A stretch of 57,536 nt of DNA from Marivita sp. GTDB taxonomy: Bacteria > Pseudomonadota > Alphaproteobacteria > Rhodobacterales > Rhodobacteraceae. The stretch's first letter is position 1; each line of letters begins with the position of its first letter. The position numbers were made by a program, and so were the translations under genes. The stretch is from positions 1-57,536 of the forward strand of contig NZ_JAEPMO010000004.1 of assembly GCF_017643905.1 (NCBI RefSeq). The letters are read 5' to 3'. The notes below the pieces were generated by a model, which worked only from the letters and a program-made list of their open reading frames with translations, was not told where the DNA came from and searched no databases. Shown piece after piece: positions 1 to 8,361 of this stretch.

Positions 1-151
1 CGTCGTGGGTTTCGCCCCCGATTTCGCCGCCTTCGGGAATGGCCATCAGCACCAGATGCGAGTTGTCGCCGGTCCAGACCACCTCGCGGAACTTGTCATT
101 GCTGCGGGCCATCTTGGCGATGGGCATTACGAGTGTGTCTTTTTCAGCCAT
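1..151 (-). CDS. Cupin-domain protein, N-terminal fragment
   Basis: The first 50 codons of a minus-strand gene are visible; the rest lies beyond the left edge. The ATG is at 149-151. The N-terminus has a short hydrophilic lead, then an alternating strand pattern with the segment GDNSHLVLMAIPEGGEIGGE followed by TH. That resembles the opening of small cupin proteins (mannose-6-phosphate isomerase-like), in which metal-binding histidines follow a Gly-rich turn. The metal-site residues mostly fall outside the window, so the substrate cannot be guessed. It is transcribed in the same direction as the downstream-reading genes at 238-6470 but lies at the far end of that series. Confidence 0.6.
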   Translation of the reverse strand, partial: MAEKDTLVMPIAKMARSNDKFREVVWTGDNSHLVLMAIPEGGEIGGETHD

Positions 152-237
152 ATCGGGTCGCTCATTTGTCGTTACCACAAGGGAACGTGCCGGGGCGTGA
201 ACTGTTCCACAGCTTCGCAGTATCTTTTGTCAGGCGG

Positions 238-1050
238 TTAGCTGCGCAAATCGGGAAGCGAGATATGGGCGACCTGTTCGGCAATCGGATCGGTCGACAT
301 CGGATGAGTGTCTGCCGAATAGCTGTCGGGTTTGCAGAACGGCTCCCACCCGCCGTGACGATACAGCTCCAGCCCCGAGAATGCCGATTTGTACCCCATC
401 TTTGCGCTGCCGGGCACCCAGTAGCCGAGATAGACATAGGGCAACCCGGCCTCTCGGGCGATCTCGACATGGTCGAGGATCATGTAGGTGCCAAGGCTCT
501 GCGCCGGAACGTCGGGCGAATAGAACGAATAGACCATGCTCAACCCGTCATCGAGCACGTCGGTCAGGCACACGGCCTGCAATTTGCGGGTGGCCTCGTC
601 GGAATATTCGATCACACGCGACCGGATCGGCGTTTCTTCGACCATCGCGGCAAAATCGAACACGTCCATATCTGCCATCCCGCCATCGGCGTGCCGCGCA
701 TCCAGATAGATGCGGAACAGCTCGTACTGGTCCTCGGTGGCCCAGGCGCTGGTGGCGTGACGGCGCAGATGCGCGTTGCGCTTGATCGTACGCTTCTGGC
801 TGCGCGAGGGGCGGAATGCCTCGACCGAGATTCGCGCCGACAGGCAGGCCGAACAATCCGAACAAGACGGGCGATACAGCACGTTTTGCGACCGGCGGAA
901 TCCTTGCTTGGACAAGCTGTTGTTCAGCTTGTCTGCGGCTTTGCCCTGCAAAGCCGTGAACAGTTTGCGCTCCATGCGACCGGGGAGATACGGGCACGGT
1001 TGAGGCGCAGTGACATAAAACTGCGGCGCAAGTGGCAGCGAGTGACGCAT
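238..1050 (-). CDS. bpt: Aspartate/glutamate leucyltransferase (ATE/Bpt family)
   Basis: A 270-aa protein of the arginyl/leucyl-tRNA--protein transferase family. Bacterial Bpt enzymes attach Leu from Leu-tRNA to proteins with N-terminal Asp or Glu and so create ClpS/ClpAP degradation signals. Visible marks are the N-terminal motif [13 protein letters not shown], the Cys cluster [15 protein letters not shown] near residues 60-75, and the C-terminal block [20 protein letters not shown] typical of the GNAT-like half. Length matches the bacterial family. The ATG at 1050 gives the usual N-terminus. It lies 74 bp downstream of the aspartic protease gene and may share its transcript. Leucyl rather than arginyl specificity is inferred from the bacterial family type. 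Confidence 0.9.
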   Translation of the reverse strand: MRHSLPLAPQFYVTAPQPCPYLPGRMERKLFTALQGKAADKLNNSLSKQGFRRSQNVLYRPSCSDCSACLSARISVEAFRPSRSQKRTIKRNAHLRRHATSAWATEDQYELFRIYLDARHADGGMADMDVFDFAAMVEETPIRSRVIEYSDEATRKLQAVCLTDVLDDGLSMVYSFYSPDVPAQSLGTYMILDHVEIAREAGLPYVYLGYWVPGSAKMGYKSAFSGLELYRHGGWEPFCKPDSYSADTHPMSTDPIAEQVAHISLPDLRS

Positions 1051-1124
1051 CGTGGACTCTTACTTCGGTATGACCGAACCGTATCCGAAGGTTTGTTGCC
1101 AGCCAACCCCCCAGAATCGGGGAA

Positions 1125-1706
1125 TCAGCGTTCCAGGATCAGCCGACCATTGTTGATCTCGAGCCGGGCAAACCGGTTGAGATACTCCATGCCAAGAAGG
1201 GATTTGGTCATTTCGCCCTCGTTCACAAAGGCGCGTACGTTCTGGTCGTGAAATGGCCCCAACGCCACATCGGCCAGCCGAACGGGGGCGGTGCGCACCA
1301 GACCATTCGCGGTCATGGCTTCGGAATAGAAGATCACGTCTTCCTCCTTCAACCCAACCCGCGCCGCATCCTCCTGCGTCAGCACCATGCTGGTCGCGCC
1401 GGTATCGACGACAAACCGCACCGGTTCGTTGTTGATGTCGAGCGTCAGGTAGTAATGCCCATCCGGTCCGCGCGGCACTTCGATGCGTCCGGCTTCGGAC
1501 ATGACAAGCTGTTGCGGCTGAACCGTCTGGCGGATGTCGCCCCAAAGCCCGACAGCCGCGATCACACCAAGAAAGATCAGCCCCCAGACCGCGCCCTGCT
1601 GCAGGGTCTTGTTCAGGCTCTGGCGGTTCTGGACAAAGAACCAGAACACGATGACGGCGCCAAGCAGCACCAGATAGGCCAGATTGCCGTATTCCATCGC
1701 GGACAT
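1125..1706 (-). CDS. TIGR02281-type membrane-anchored retropepsin-like aspartic protease
   Basis: A 193-aa protein with two predicted membrane segments (about residues 8-24 and 38-54) followed by a single retropepsin-like domain. The catalytic motif is FVVDTGATSMVLT with Asp101-Thr-Gly-Ala; the C-terminal half carries the conserved SLLGMEYLNRF segment and ends in RLEINNGRLILER. This is the pattern of the alphaproteobacterial clan AA protease family TIGR02281. With one Asp-Thr-Gly per chain it would need to dimerise to be active. Its substrate is unknown to me. The start at 1706 leaves both membrane segments intact. Confidence 0.85.
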   Translation of the reverse strand: MSAMEYGNLAYLVLLGAVIVFWFFVQNRQSLNKTLQQGAVWGLIFLGVIAAVGLWGDIRQTVQPQQLVMSEAGRIEVPRGPDGHYYLTLDINNEPVRFVVDTGATSMVLTQEDAARVGLKEEDVIFYSEAMTANGLVRTAPVRLADVALGPFHDQNVRAFVNEGEMTKSLLGMEYLNRFARLEINNGRLILER

Positions 1707-1772
1707 GCCTGCTCCTCACGTAACTCCAACAAACATGTAGGTCCGCGCAACCGGCTTGTGTAGGGTCGGCGA

Positions 1773-2396
1773 TCAGCCGCCCAAGGCAAGCCCAAAACCC
1801 CGAATGCCGTCCAGCACAAACTGAACCGACAGTGCGGCCAGCAGCATGCCAAGCAACCGCGTCACCACAACGATACCCGTCTTGCCCAAAGCGCGTTCGA
1901 TGAACGGTGCGCTCAGGAAAAGCAGGAAGACAATGATCAGCACCGCCACCATGACCCCAAGGACCGACGCCATGCCGACAGGGCCCTCTGCCTGACCGGC
2001 CAACAGGATGATCGACGCGATGGCCCCCGGCCCGGCAATCAGGGGAATTGCTATCGGGAACACCGACGGGTCGGGCACATCCTCCACATCAGCCTGGTCC
2101 TCGCGGCGTTTCGTGCGCCGTTCGAACAGCATGTCGAGCGCGGTCAGAAACAGCAGGATACCCCCGGCGATGCGAAACGCCGGCATGGAGATGCCGATGA
2201 ACCCCAACACCTGCTCGCCCAGAAAGGCGAACAGGAACAACAGGCCAGCGGCAATCACGGTGGCGCGAATGGCAATGGCCCGACGCTGCTGCGCCGTAAG
2301 GCCCGGTGTGAGGGCAATGAAAACCGGAGTCAGGCCAATCGGGTCAATGACCACAAATAGCGTGACGAAAGCGGAGATAAGAAAAGCGGTGTCCAT
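1773..2396 (-). CDS. MarC family integral membrane protein
   Basis: A 207-aa polytopic protein with six hydrophobic segments. It opens with TAFLISAFVTLFVVIDPIGL and contains the family block FPIAIPLIAGPGAIASIIL at about residues 112-130, both diagnostic of MarC/NAAT (UPF0056) proteins. A charged loop of roughly 25 residues (FERRTKRREDQADVEDVPD) separates the two halves. The biochemical role is unsettled for this family; older links to multiple antibiotic resistance were not upheld. It follows the ABC-F gene by 55 bp on the same strand. Confidence 0.88.
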   Translation of the reverse strand: MDTAFLISAFVTLFVVIDPIGLTPVFIALTPGLTAQQRRAIAIRATVIAAGLLFLFAFLGEQVLGFIGISMPAFRIAGGILLFLTALDMLFERRTKRREDQADVEDVPDPSVFPIAIPLIAGPGAIASIILLAGQAEGPVGMASVLGVMVAVLIIVFLLFLSAPFIERALGKTGIVVVTRLLGMLLAALSVQFVLDGIRGFGLALGG

Positions 2397-2451
2397 GCCG
2401 GACCGCTACAGCGCTCGCTTTCGTGTGGCAACCCGTTTGCGTTGGAAAGGC

Positions 2452-4305
2452 TCAGGCGTTTTCGGCGGCGTCCAGCTTTTCGAGCGCGGCTTCCCAAAGC
2501 GCCTCGGCGCGGCGCAGCCCGTCCATGACCTCGGCATATTTCTTGTTCCAGGTCGCCAGCTCACCTTTGCGGTTTGGCTCGTACAGCGCCGGATCGGCGA
2601 GTTTCTTCGCCAGCGTTTCGCGCATTTCCTCGATCTTCTCGACCCGCGCCTCGCATTTGCGGACCTCGGCCTTCAAAGCCAGCATCGTGTCGCGGTCCGG
2701 CCGGGCAGGGCGCGCGGGTTTCGGCTTTTCCGCCTTCACGGGTTTGTCCGAGGCCAGCAGCATGGCGCGGTAATCGTCGAGATCGTCCTCGTAAGGTGTG
2801 ACATTGCCGTCTTTGACCAGCCAGAGCCGATCCGCCACCATCGACAGCAGGTGCATGTCGTGGCTGACCAGAATGACCGCGCCTGAATAGGCGGTCAACG
2901 CTTCCACGAGCGCCTCGCGGCTTTCGATATCAAGGTGGTTGGTCGGCTCGTCGAGGATCAACAGATGCGGCGCATCGATTGTGGCCAGCAGCAGCGACAA
3001 TCGCGCTTTCTGACCGCCAGACAGCTTGCCCACTACCGTATCTGCCTGCGCGGCCATCAACCCAAAGCCCGCCAGTCGCGCCCGGTGACGCGTTGGCATC
3101 TCGGCAGGTCGCACCCGCCGCAGGTGGTCGAGCGGCGTCTCGTCCACATGCAACTCGTCCACCTGGTGCTGGGCAAAGAACCCGATGCGCAGCTTTGATG
3201 ACCGCGTGATCCGACCGGCCATCAGTGGCAGCCGGTCGGACAACAGCTTCGCAAGTGTCGACTTGCCCTGACCGTTCTTGCCCAAAAGCGCGATCCGGTC
3301 GTCCTGGTCGATCCGCAGGTCGAGCTTTCGCAGCACTTCGGTCTCGCCATAGCCGGTGACACCGTTTTCGACCCTAATGATCGGCGGCGACAGCTCGTCC
3401 GGCTGCGGGAAGGTGAACACCCGCTTGGCAATCTCTTCCGGAGCGGCGACCATATCCATCCGCTCGATCATCTTGAGCCGCGATTGCGCCTGCTTGGCCT
3501 TGCTCGCCTTGGCGCGGAACCGGTCGACAAAGCTCTGCAAATGCGCGACCCGCGCCTGCTGCTTTTTCGCCACCGCCGCTGCCTGCGCCCGCCGTTCGGC
3601 GCGCTGCCGCGCGAACTGGTCATAGGGGCCTTGGTAAAACGTCAGCCGCCTCTCTTCGAGATGCAGGATTGCCCCAACCGCGCGGTTCAACAAACCCCGG
3701 TCGTGGCTGATCACGATCACGGTATAGGGGTACTTTGCCAGATAGCTTTCCAGCCACAACGCCCCTTCAAGATCGAGATAGTTGGTCGGTTCATCAAGCA
3801 GCAGCAGATCAGGCTGGGCAAAAAGCACGCCTGCCAAAGCCACACGCATCCGCCAGCCGCCCGAAAAGGCAGAGCACGGCATGCGCTGTTCGTCGTCGTC
3901 AAAGCCCAATCCCTTGAGAATCGCCGCCGCCCGCGCCTCGGCAGACCACGCGTCGATATCGGCAAGCCGCGTCTGCACCTCGGCAATCCGCGCACCATCG
4001 GTCGCCGTTTCGGCCTCGGCCATCAGCGCGGCGCGCTCAGTATCGGCGGCCAGAACCGTGTCAATCAACGACACTGAAGACCCGGGCACTTCCTGGCTCA
4101 CCCCGCCGACCCGCGCCCCGCGCGGTACGGAAATGGTCCCGCCCTCGAGCGCCAACTCGCCCCGGATCAACCGGAACAGCGTGGTCTTGCCAGCGCCATT
4201 GGGGCCGACGAGGCCCACCTTGTGGCCATCGGGAATGACGGCGCTGGCCCCTTCGAACAAGGGGCGCCCGTCAACTGCGTAGGTGATATCTTCAATCTTC
4301 AACAT
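2452..4305 (-). CDS. ABC-F family ATP-binding protein (Uup/YheS-like)
   Basis: A 617-aa soluble protein with two fused ABC cassettes and no membrane domain, as in ABC-F translation factors that act on the ribosome. Cassette 1 has Walker [10 protein letters not shown] near residue 35, an SGGWRMR signature and [13 protein letters not shown] basic linker rich in Arg, Ala and Lys (about residues 230-290) fits the P-site tRNA interaction arm. Cassette 2 has [18 protein letters not shown] and [12 protein letters not shown]. The C-terminus (about residues 530-617) is Lys/Glu-rich and probably coiled coil. ATG at 4305. Specific assignment to Uup, EttA or YheS types is not made. Confidence 0.92.
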   Translation of the reverse strand: MLKIEDITYAVDGRPLFEGASAVIPDGHKVGLVGPNGAGKTTLFRLIRGELALEGGTISVPRGARVGGVSQEVPGSSVSLIDTVLAADTERAALMAEAETATDGARIAEVQTRLADIDAWSAEARAAAILKGLGFDDDEQRMPCSAFSGGWRMRVALAGVLFAQPDLLLLDEPTNYLDLEGALWLESYLAKYPYTVIVISHDRGLLNRAVGAILHLEERRLTFYQGPYDQFARQRAERRAQAAAVAKKQQARVAHLQSFVDRFRAKASKAKQAQSRLKMIERMDMVAAPEEIAKRVFTFPQPDELSPPIIRVENGVTGYGETEVLRKLDLRIDQDDRIALLGKNGQGKSTLAKLLSDRLPLMAGRITRSSKLRIGFFAQHQVDELHVDETPLDHLRRVRPAEMPTRHRARLAGFGLMAAQADTVVGKLSGGQKARLSLLLATIDAPHLLILDEPTNHLDIESREALVEALTAYSGAVILVSHDMHLLSMVADRLWLVKDGNVTPYEDDLDDYRAMLLASDKPVKAEKPKPARPARPDRDTMLALKAEVRKCEARVEKIEEMRETLAKKLADPALYEPNRKGELATWNKKYAEVMDGLRRAEALWEAALEKLDAAENA

Positions 4306-4360
4306 GGCACGCCTTTATCAACGCCCAGTCGGACAGGCCAGCGCCCATATCTTCTCTGGT

Positions 4361-4395
4361 TCAAAATACTTCGGGGTTTGGGGCAGAGCCCCAAG
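4361..4395. repeat. Dispersed GC-rich palindromic element, copy 1
   Basis: Between the ABC-F start and ndk lies a TTCGGGGT block followed by the hairpin TTGGGGCAGAGCCCCAAG. A close relative occurs inverted at 25030-25068 (TTCGGGGGTGTG plus GGGGGCAGCGCCCCC on the minus strand). I recall elements of this shape as frequent between genes in Rhodobacterales; within this window only the two copies are shown. Confidence 0.6.
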
Positions 4396-4480
4396 CAAAG
4401 CCCGTCCAAGGGCTTTCCAACGCCAAACCCCCATGCTAACGGGCGCACCAATCGCAAACCAAAACCACGGAGTGACCAAC

Positions 4481-4903
4481 ATGGCCCTCGAACGCACCTT
4501 CTCGATCATCAAACCCGACGCAACCCGCCGCAACCTGACTGGCAAGATCAACGCCAAGTTCGAAGAAGCCGGCCTGCGCATCATCGCACAGAAGCGCATT
4601 CATTTGACCAAGGCACAGGCTGGCCAGTTCTATGCCGTACACGCCGCGCGCCCCTTCTATGACGAGCTGTGCGAATTCATGGCGTCGGCTCCGGTGGTCG
4701 TTCAGGTGCTCGAAGGCGAAGGCGCCATCGCCAAGAACCGCGAAGTCATGGGTGCGACCAACCCTGCCGACGCAGCGCCCGGCACCATCCGCGCCGAATT
4801 CGCCGAATCCGTTGGTGAAAACTCGGTCCACGGCTCCGACGCGCCGGAAACCGCAGCAGAAGAAATCGCCTTCTTCTTCTCGGGTCTCGAACTGGTCGGC
4901 TAA
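4481..4903 (+). CDS. ndk: Nucleoside diphosphate kinase
   Basis: A 140-aa protein that transfers the gamma-phosphate from ATP to nucleoside diphosphates through a phosphohistidine. It starts [18 protein letters not shown], and the catalytic region reads [21 protein letters not shown], where the His of the NxxHGSD motif is the phosphorylated residue. Length is exactly the usual bacterial size. The ATG at 4481 has GGAG nine bases upstream; an in-frame ATG at 4283 is not credible because it would add 66 unrelated residues overlapping the divergent ABC-F gene. A hairpin terminator follows at 4933. Confidence 0.97.
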   Translation: MALERTFSIIKPDATRRNLTGKINAKFEEAGLRIIAQKRIHLTKAQAGQFYAVHAARPFYDELCEFMASAPVVVQVLEGEGAIAKNREVMGATNPADAAPGTIRAEFAESVGENSVHGSDAPETAAEEIAFFFSGLELVG

Positions 4904-4932
4904 GCCACCGTTTCAGACGGACCTACAGGTAC

Positions 4933-4958
4933 GCCGGGCTTTTGCCCGGCTTACTTTT
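4933..4958 (+). terminator. Terminator hairpin after ndk
   Basis: A seven-base stem GCCGGGC-TTTT-GCCCGGC (4933-4950) is followed by TTACTTTTT. It lies 29 bp after the ndk stop and directly abuts the stop codon of the convergent gene (4951-4953), so it may serve both strands, though only the plus strand has a T-rich tail. Confidence 0.65.
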
Positions 4959-5289
4959 TGGCAACGACGCCAATTTCGTCCAGAAACCGTTCTATCCCCG
5001 AAGGCACTGCATCCGCGCGTTCCGCGACCTCGGCCTTGATCGCATCGAACCTGACCCGCAGGGCTTTCTTTTCGTCCCCCTTGCAGTCATTCCACGGTCG
5101 ACCCTGCAGCCCCATCACCAGCACGTAGTAGCCAATAAAGTGCGGCCGCATGCCCGACAGCAGCAACCGCCGGTAGCCCTCATCCGCCCCAATCTCCCGC
5201 AACTGTTCTGCCGATGTGATCCCTGCCTGCGCGCAAGCGGCATCCATCGCCGGGCCAAGGTTGCGGATCGACGAGACCGGCTCTGCCAT
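4951..5289 (-). CDS. TfoX C-terminal domain protein
   Basis: A 112-aa protein matching the C-terminal half of TfoX/Sxy: the N-terminal segment SSIRNLGPAMDAACAQAGI followed by SAEQLREIGADEGYRRLL is the helix-hairpin-helix-like core of that domain. The N-terminal TfoX domain is absent. Full-length TfoX promotes competence in gammaproteobacteria; that role cannot be assumed for a C-domain-only protein. The preferred start is the ATG at 5287-5289, which overlaps the aminotransferase stop by one base (TGATG), suggesting translational coupling; a GTG three bases upstream is possible. Confidence 0.8.
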   Translation of the reverse strand: MAEPVSSIRNLGPAMDAACAQAGITSAEQLREIGADEGYRRLLLSGMRPHFIGYYVLVMGLQGRPWNDCKGDEKKALRVRFDAIKAEVAERADAVPSGIERFLDEIGVVAKK

Positions 5290-6470
5290 CACGCAGCCTT
5301 CGCCAGACCAGCCGCAAACTCACAAAGAGTGCGTAGCGCCGCCTCGAACCGGCTGTCCTCGAGCGTCATCGCCACGCGGATATGACCCGCTGCCGATTGG
5401 CCAAAGCTTTCCCCAGGCATGACCGCGATGTGATGCGTCTCAAGCAGCGCAAAGGCGAACTCCTCGCCACTCATCCCCGTCGCGCGCACGTCCAGCATCA
5501 CGTACATCGCGCCCTGCGCGGGGATCATGCGCACCGTCTGTTGCCCGGCCAGAACCCGCTCTGCAATGGCTCGCCGCCTGCGGAACGGCGCGGCAACCTG
5601 CGCTTCCAGCGACGCGCCCGCCCGCAAACCGAACAGCGCCGCGTCCTGAATGTAGCCGGGCACGCCATAGGTCGTGTTGGTCGCCAGATCGACCAGACAG
5701 GTGATCGCGTCTTCCGGCCCGACGATCCAGCCGATCCGGCTGCCCGTCATGGCGTGGCTCTTCGACATGGAGCCGATCACCAGCGTGCGCTCGTCCATGC
5801 CGGGCAGGGCGCGGGGGCTCAGATGCACACGGTCCCAGACCTGCGTGTCATAAACCTCGTCCGAGATCAGCCACATGTCCCGTTTGGTCACCACCTCGGC
5901 AATGCCCTCCAGCGTGTTGCGCGGATAGACCGCGCCGGTCGGGTTGTTCGGCGTGTTAATCAGCAGCGAAACAGCCCCTTCGCTTGCCGCCTCAAGCACA
6001 TCGCGCTGCGGAAGGAACCCTTGCGAGGACCGCGTCGGCACGGTCCGTGGCACCGCCCCGACCGAGCGCAGCACGCCGGGATAGGTCGCGTAATAGGGAT
6101 CGACGAACAACGCCACATCGCCCGGCATGCAGACCGCCATATGCGCCGCGAAGAGGCCCGCCTGTCCGCCGGGTGTGATCAGAACGTTTTCGCGTCGGGT
6201 CCGTACGCCGGACTGCGCTTGAACACGTGCAGCAACTTCATCTCGTAACGCACTGATTCCCGGAACAATTGCATAACCGGTGTGGCCGCCCACTGCGCTT
6301 TCATACATGGCCTTCAGAATCGATGGATCGGTGCGGATGTCATGCTCGCCGATGGTCAGTTCGGTCACCGGGATACCTTCGGCAATCATCGCCCGGGCGC
6401 GGTAGAACACGTCCCAGCCGTCTGATCCGTCGCCATTCAGGGTGGTGATACGGTGTGACAAAGGGGGCAT
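5289..6470 (-). CDS. Class I/II PLP-dependent aminotransferase
   Basis: A 393-aa fold-type I aminotransferase. The PLP-binding Schiff-base lysine lies in SMSKSHAMTGSRIGW; upstream features are NTPNNPTGAVYPRN (PLP-ring Asn) and LISDEVYDTQ (Asp pairing with the pyridine nitrogen). The N-terminal segment GWDVFYRARAMIAEG and the overall pattern resemble arginine--pyruvate transaminase (AruH-like) and related aspartate-type enzymes, but substrate cannot be read from sequence. It is translationally coupled to the TfoX-C gene downstream. Upstream lies a 310 bp gap with three hairpins shared with divergent cysS. Confidence 0.88.
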   Translation of the reverse strand: MPPLSHRITTLNGDGSDGWDVFYRARAMIAEGIPVTELTIGEHDIRTDPSILKAMYESAVGGHTGYAIVPGISALRDEVAARVQAQSGVRTRRENVLITPGGQAGLFAAHMAVCMPGDVALFVDPYYATYPGVLRSVGAVPRTVPTRSSQGFLPQRDVLEAASEGAVSLLINTPNNPTGAVYPRNTLEGIAEVVTKRDMWLISDEVYDTQVWDRVHLSPRALPGMDERTLVIGSMSKSHAMTGSRIGWIVGPEDAITCLVDLATNTTYGVPGYIQDAALFGLRAGASLEAQVAAPFRRRRAIAERVLAGQQTVRMIPAQGAMYVMLDVRATGMSGEEFAFALLETHHIAVMPGESFGQSAAGHIRVAMTLEDSRFEAALRTLCEFAAGLAKAA

Positions 6471-6780
6471 GGTGGTCTCCGACTGATGCTCCCCAACTCC
6501 TGCCAGAGCCTAAGGCCCAAAGTCCAGATCGAAGCGCCAACATCCTTCGAAGGATGCTGGCCACGCGGTTTGAAAACCGCGTCACAAAGCCGTTTCGAAA
6601 CGGCTTCCCCGCAAATCCCTTGACCGGACAGCCCGGACGGGTCTAACTGCGCGGCATGACCAATATCGCAACTCTCATTTGCTGCATTATCCGCTAATCC
6701 ATCTGGCGGGCCGGTCTTCTATTCCCATATCGAAGTGAAGTTGCTACTCCCGCCGCGAACCCGGCCCGCGAGGAGCATCC
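6471..6780. other. Intergenic region between aminotransferase and cysS
   Basis: This 310 bp divergent intergenic stretch holds no convincing gene. It contains three consecutive hairpins at 6541-6606 and, on the right, a good cysS ribosome binding site (GAGGAG about seven bases before the ATG at 6781). Promoters for both flanking genes should be here but I cannot place them with confidence. Confidence 0.6.
6541..6606. repeat. Three tandem TTCGAA-type hairpins
   Basis: Three inverted repeats stand in a row: CATCCTTCGAAGGATG (6541-6556), ACGCGGTT-TGAA-AACCGCGT (6563-6582) and AAGCCGTTTCGAAACGGCTT (6587-6606). The first and third are perfect palindromes centred on TTCGAA. None has a clear T-run. 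Confidence 0.8.
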
Positions 6781-8163
6781 ATGACCATCTGGCTGACCAA
6801 CACCGCCACCCGCAAGAAAGAGGAATTCACCCCTCTCGATCCGCAAAACGTGCGGATGTATGTCTGCGGGCCCACCGTTTATGACCGCGCGCATCTTGGC
6901 AACGCGCGCCCGGTGATCGTGTTCGACGTGCTCTACAGGCTGCTGCGCCATGTCTACGGCGCGGATCACGTGACCTATGTGCGGAATTTCACCGACGTGG
7001 ATGACCGGATCAACGAAACGGCGCAGAAGCGCCGTGAGGCCGGGGCTGAAGGAACGCTAGAGGCGCTGATCCGTGAACGCTCGGACGAGACGATCAGTTG
7101 GTATCACGCCGACATGGACGCGCTTGGTGCCTTGCGCCCGGATCATGAACCCCGCGCGACGCAATATATCGACCAGATGATTGCATTCATCGAAGACCTG
7201 ATCGCCAAGGGGCATGCCTATGCCGCCGAAGGTCATGCGCTCTTTGCGGTCGATAGCTGGCCCGAAGGCTATGGCAAACTGTCGGGCCGCTCTGTCGATG
7301 ACATGATCGCCGGAGCACGGGTCGAAGTGGCGCCCTACAAGCGCAACCCGATGGATTTCGTGCTCTGGAAACCATCGACCGATGATCTGCCCGGATGGGA
7401 CAGCCCATGGGGCCGGGGCCGCCCCGGCTGGCACATCGAATGCTCGGCCATGGCGAACGAGTTGCTGGGCGACACGTTCGACATCCACGGCGGCGGCAAC
7501 GACCTGATGTTTCCTCACCACGAGAACGAGATCGCGCAGAGGAAATGCGCGGGCCACGGCTTTGCGCGCTACTGGCTGCACAACGAGATGTTGCAGGTTG
7601 AGGGCAAGAAGATGTCCAAGTCTCTGGGCAATTTCTTCACCGTGCGGGATTTGCTGGATCAGGGCGTACCGGGCGAGGTGATCCGGTTCGTCTTCCTCTC
7701 GACGCATTATCGCAAGCCGATGGATTGGACCGAGAAGAAGCGGGAAGAGGCAGAGGCAACGCTGCGCAAGTGGCGGGCGCTGACGGACGGCGTTGAACCG
7801 GCTGAGGTGCCTTTCGAGGTTGTTGAGGCACTGTCCGATGATCTCAACACGGCTGGTGTGATTTCGGTGTTGCACAAGCTTGCCGGGGAAGGCGATGCAG
7901 CCGGCCTGTTGGCAGGTGCGCAGATGGTCGGGCTTCTGACAGGTGACCTTGGCGGCTGGGACACTGTAAGTGTTGATCTGTCCACTTACGCGGATCGCCT
8001 TGCGTCTCTGCGAGAAACCGCGATGCAAACCAAAGACTTCTCCGCTGTTGATGCGATGAAAACCGCGCTGACCGAGGCCGGTGTCGAAGTGCGCATGTCC
8101 AAGGCTGGTGTCGAATTGGTCCCGGGAACGGGTTTCGACGCGGCAAAGCTGGAGCGCTTGTAA
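6781..8163 (+). CDS. cysS: Cysteinyl-tRNA synthetase
   Basis: A 460-aa class Ia aminoacyl-tRNA synthetase that charges tRNA-Cys. Visible motifs: [15 protein letters not shown] (zinc Cys and the HIGH-type signature), the second zinc Cys in [11 protein letters not shown], the zinc ligand region [16 protein letters not shown], and KKMSKSLGN (KMSKS loop). Length is normal, and the C-terminal helical anticodon-binding part is present. The ATG has a strong GAGGAG ribosome site. It is followed by a hairpin-rich 198 bp spacer before cimA. Confidence 0.97.
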   Translation: MTIWLTNTATRKKEEFTPLDPQNVRMYVCGPTVYDRAHLGNARPVIVFDVLYRLLRHVYGADHVTYVRNFTDVDDRINETAQKRREAGAEGTLEALIRERSDETISWYHADMDALGALRPDHEPRATQYIDQMIAFIEDLIAKGHAYAAEGHALFAVDSWPEGYGKLSGRSVDDMIAGARVEVAPYKRNPMDFVLWKPSTDDLPGWDSPWGRGRPGWHIECSAMANELLGDTFDIHGGGNDLMFPHHENEIAQRKCAGHGFARYWLHNEMLQVEGKKMSKSLGNFFTVRDLLDQGVPGEVIRFVFLSTHYRKPMDWTEKKREEAEATLRKWRALTDGVEPAEVPFEVVEALSDDLNTAGVISVLHKLAGEGDAAGLLAGAQMVGLLTGDLGGWDTVSVDLSTYADRLASLRETAMQTKDFSAVDAMKTALTEAGVEVRMSKAGVELVPGTGFDAAKLERL

Positions 8164-8200
8164 TGTCCCTCCGCTCGACCCCCTGCGCCCAGCGGCACGC

Positions 8201-8331
8201 CGGGCAGCCCCCGACCGCCCCGTTTTGCCGAAGGCAAACCTGCGGTTTGACTGGCGGGGGCTTCTCCCCCGCCCGCGGCCGGGGGCTGCCCGTTGCGCTT
8301 AGTACCTCCGTAGGCCGGGCTTCAGCCCGGC
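8201..8331. repeat. Nested inverted repeats between cysS and cimA
   Basis: An 18-base arm at 8201-8218 (CGGGCAGCCCCCGACCGC) pairs with 8275-8292 with one mismatch. Inside it sits GCGGGGG-CTTCT-CCCCCGC (8254-8272), and to the right a separate hairpin GCCGGGC-TTCA-GCCCGGC (8314-8331). The last has the same stem as the ndk terminator. Together they form a strongly folded spacer; no gene is seen in it. Confidence 0.75.
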
Positions 8332-8361
8332 ATTCCCGCCGAAATTCCGCCGGATAATCCC

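Noticed and set aside
133-1251. Long plus-strand open frame over bpt
   Set aside because: A GC-rich shadow opposite the clearly conserved bpt gene.
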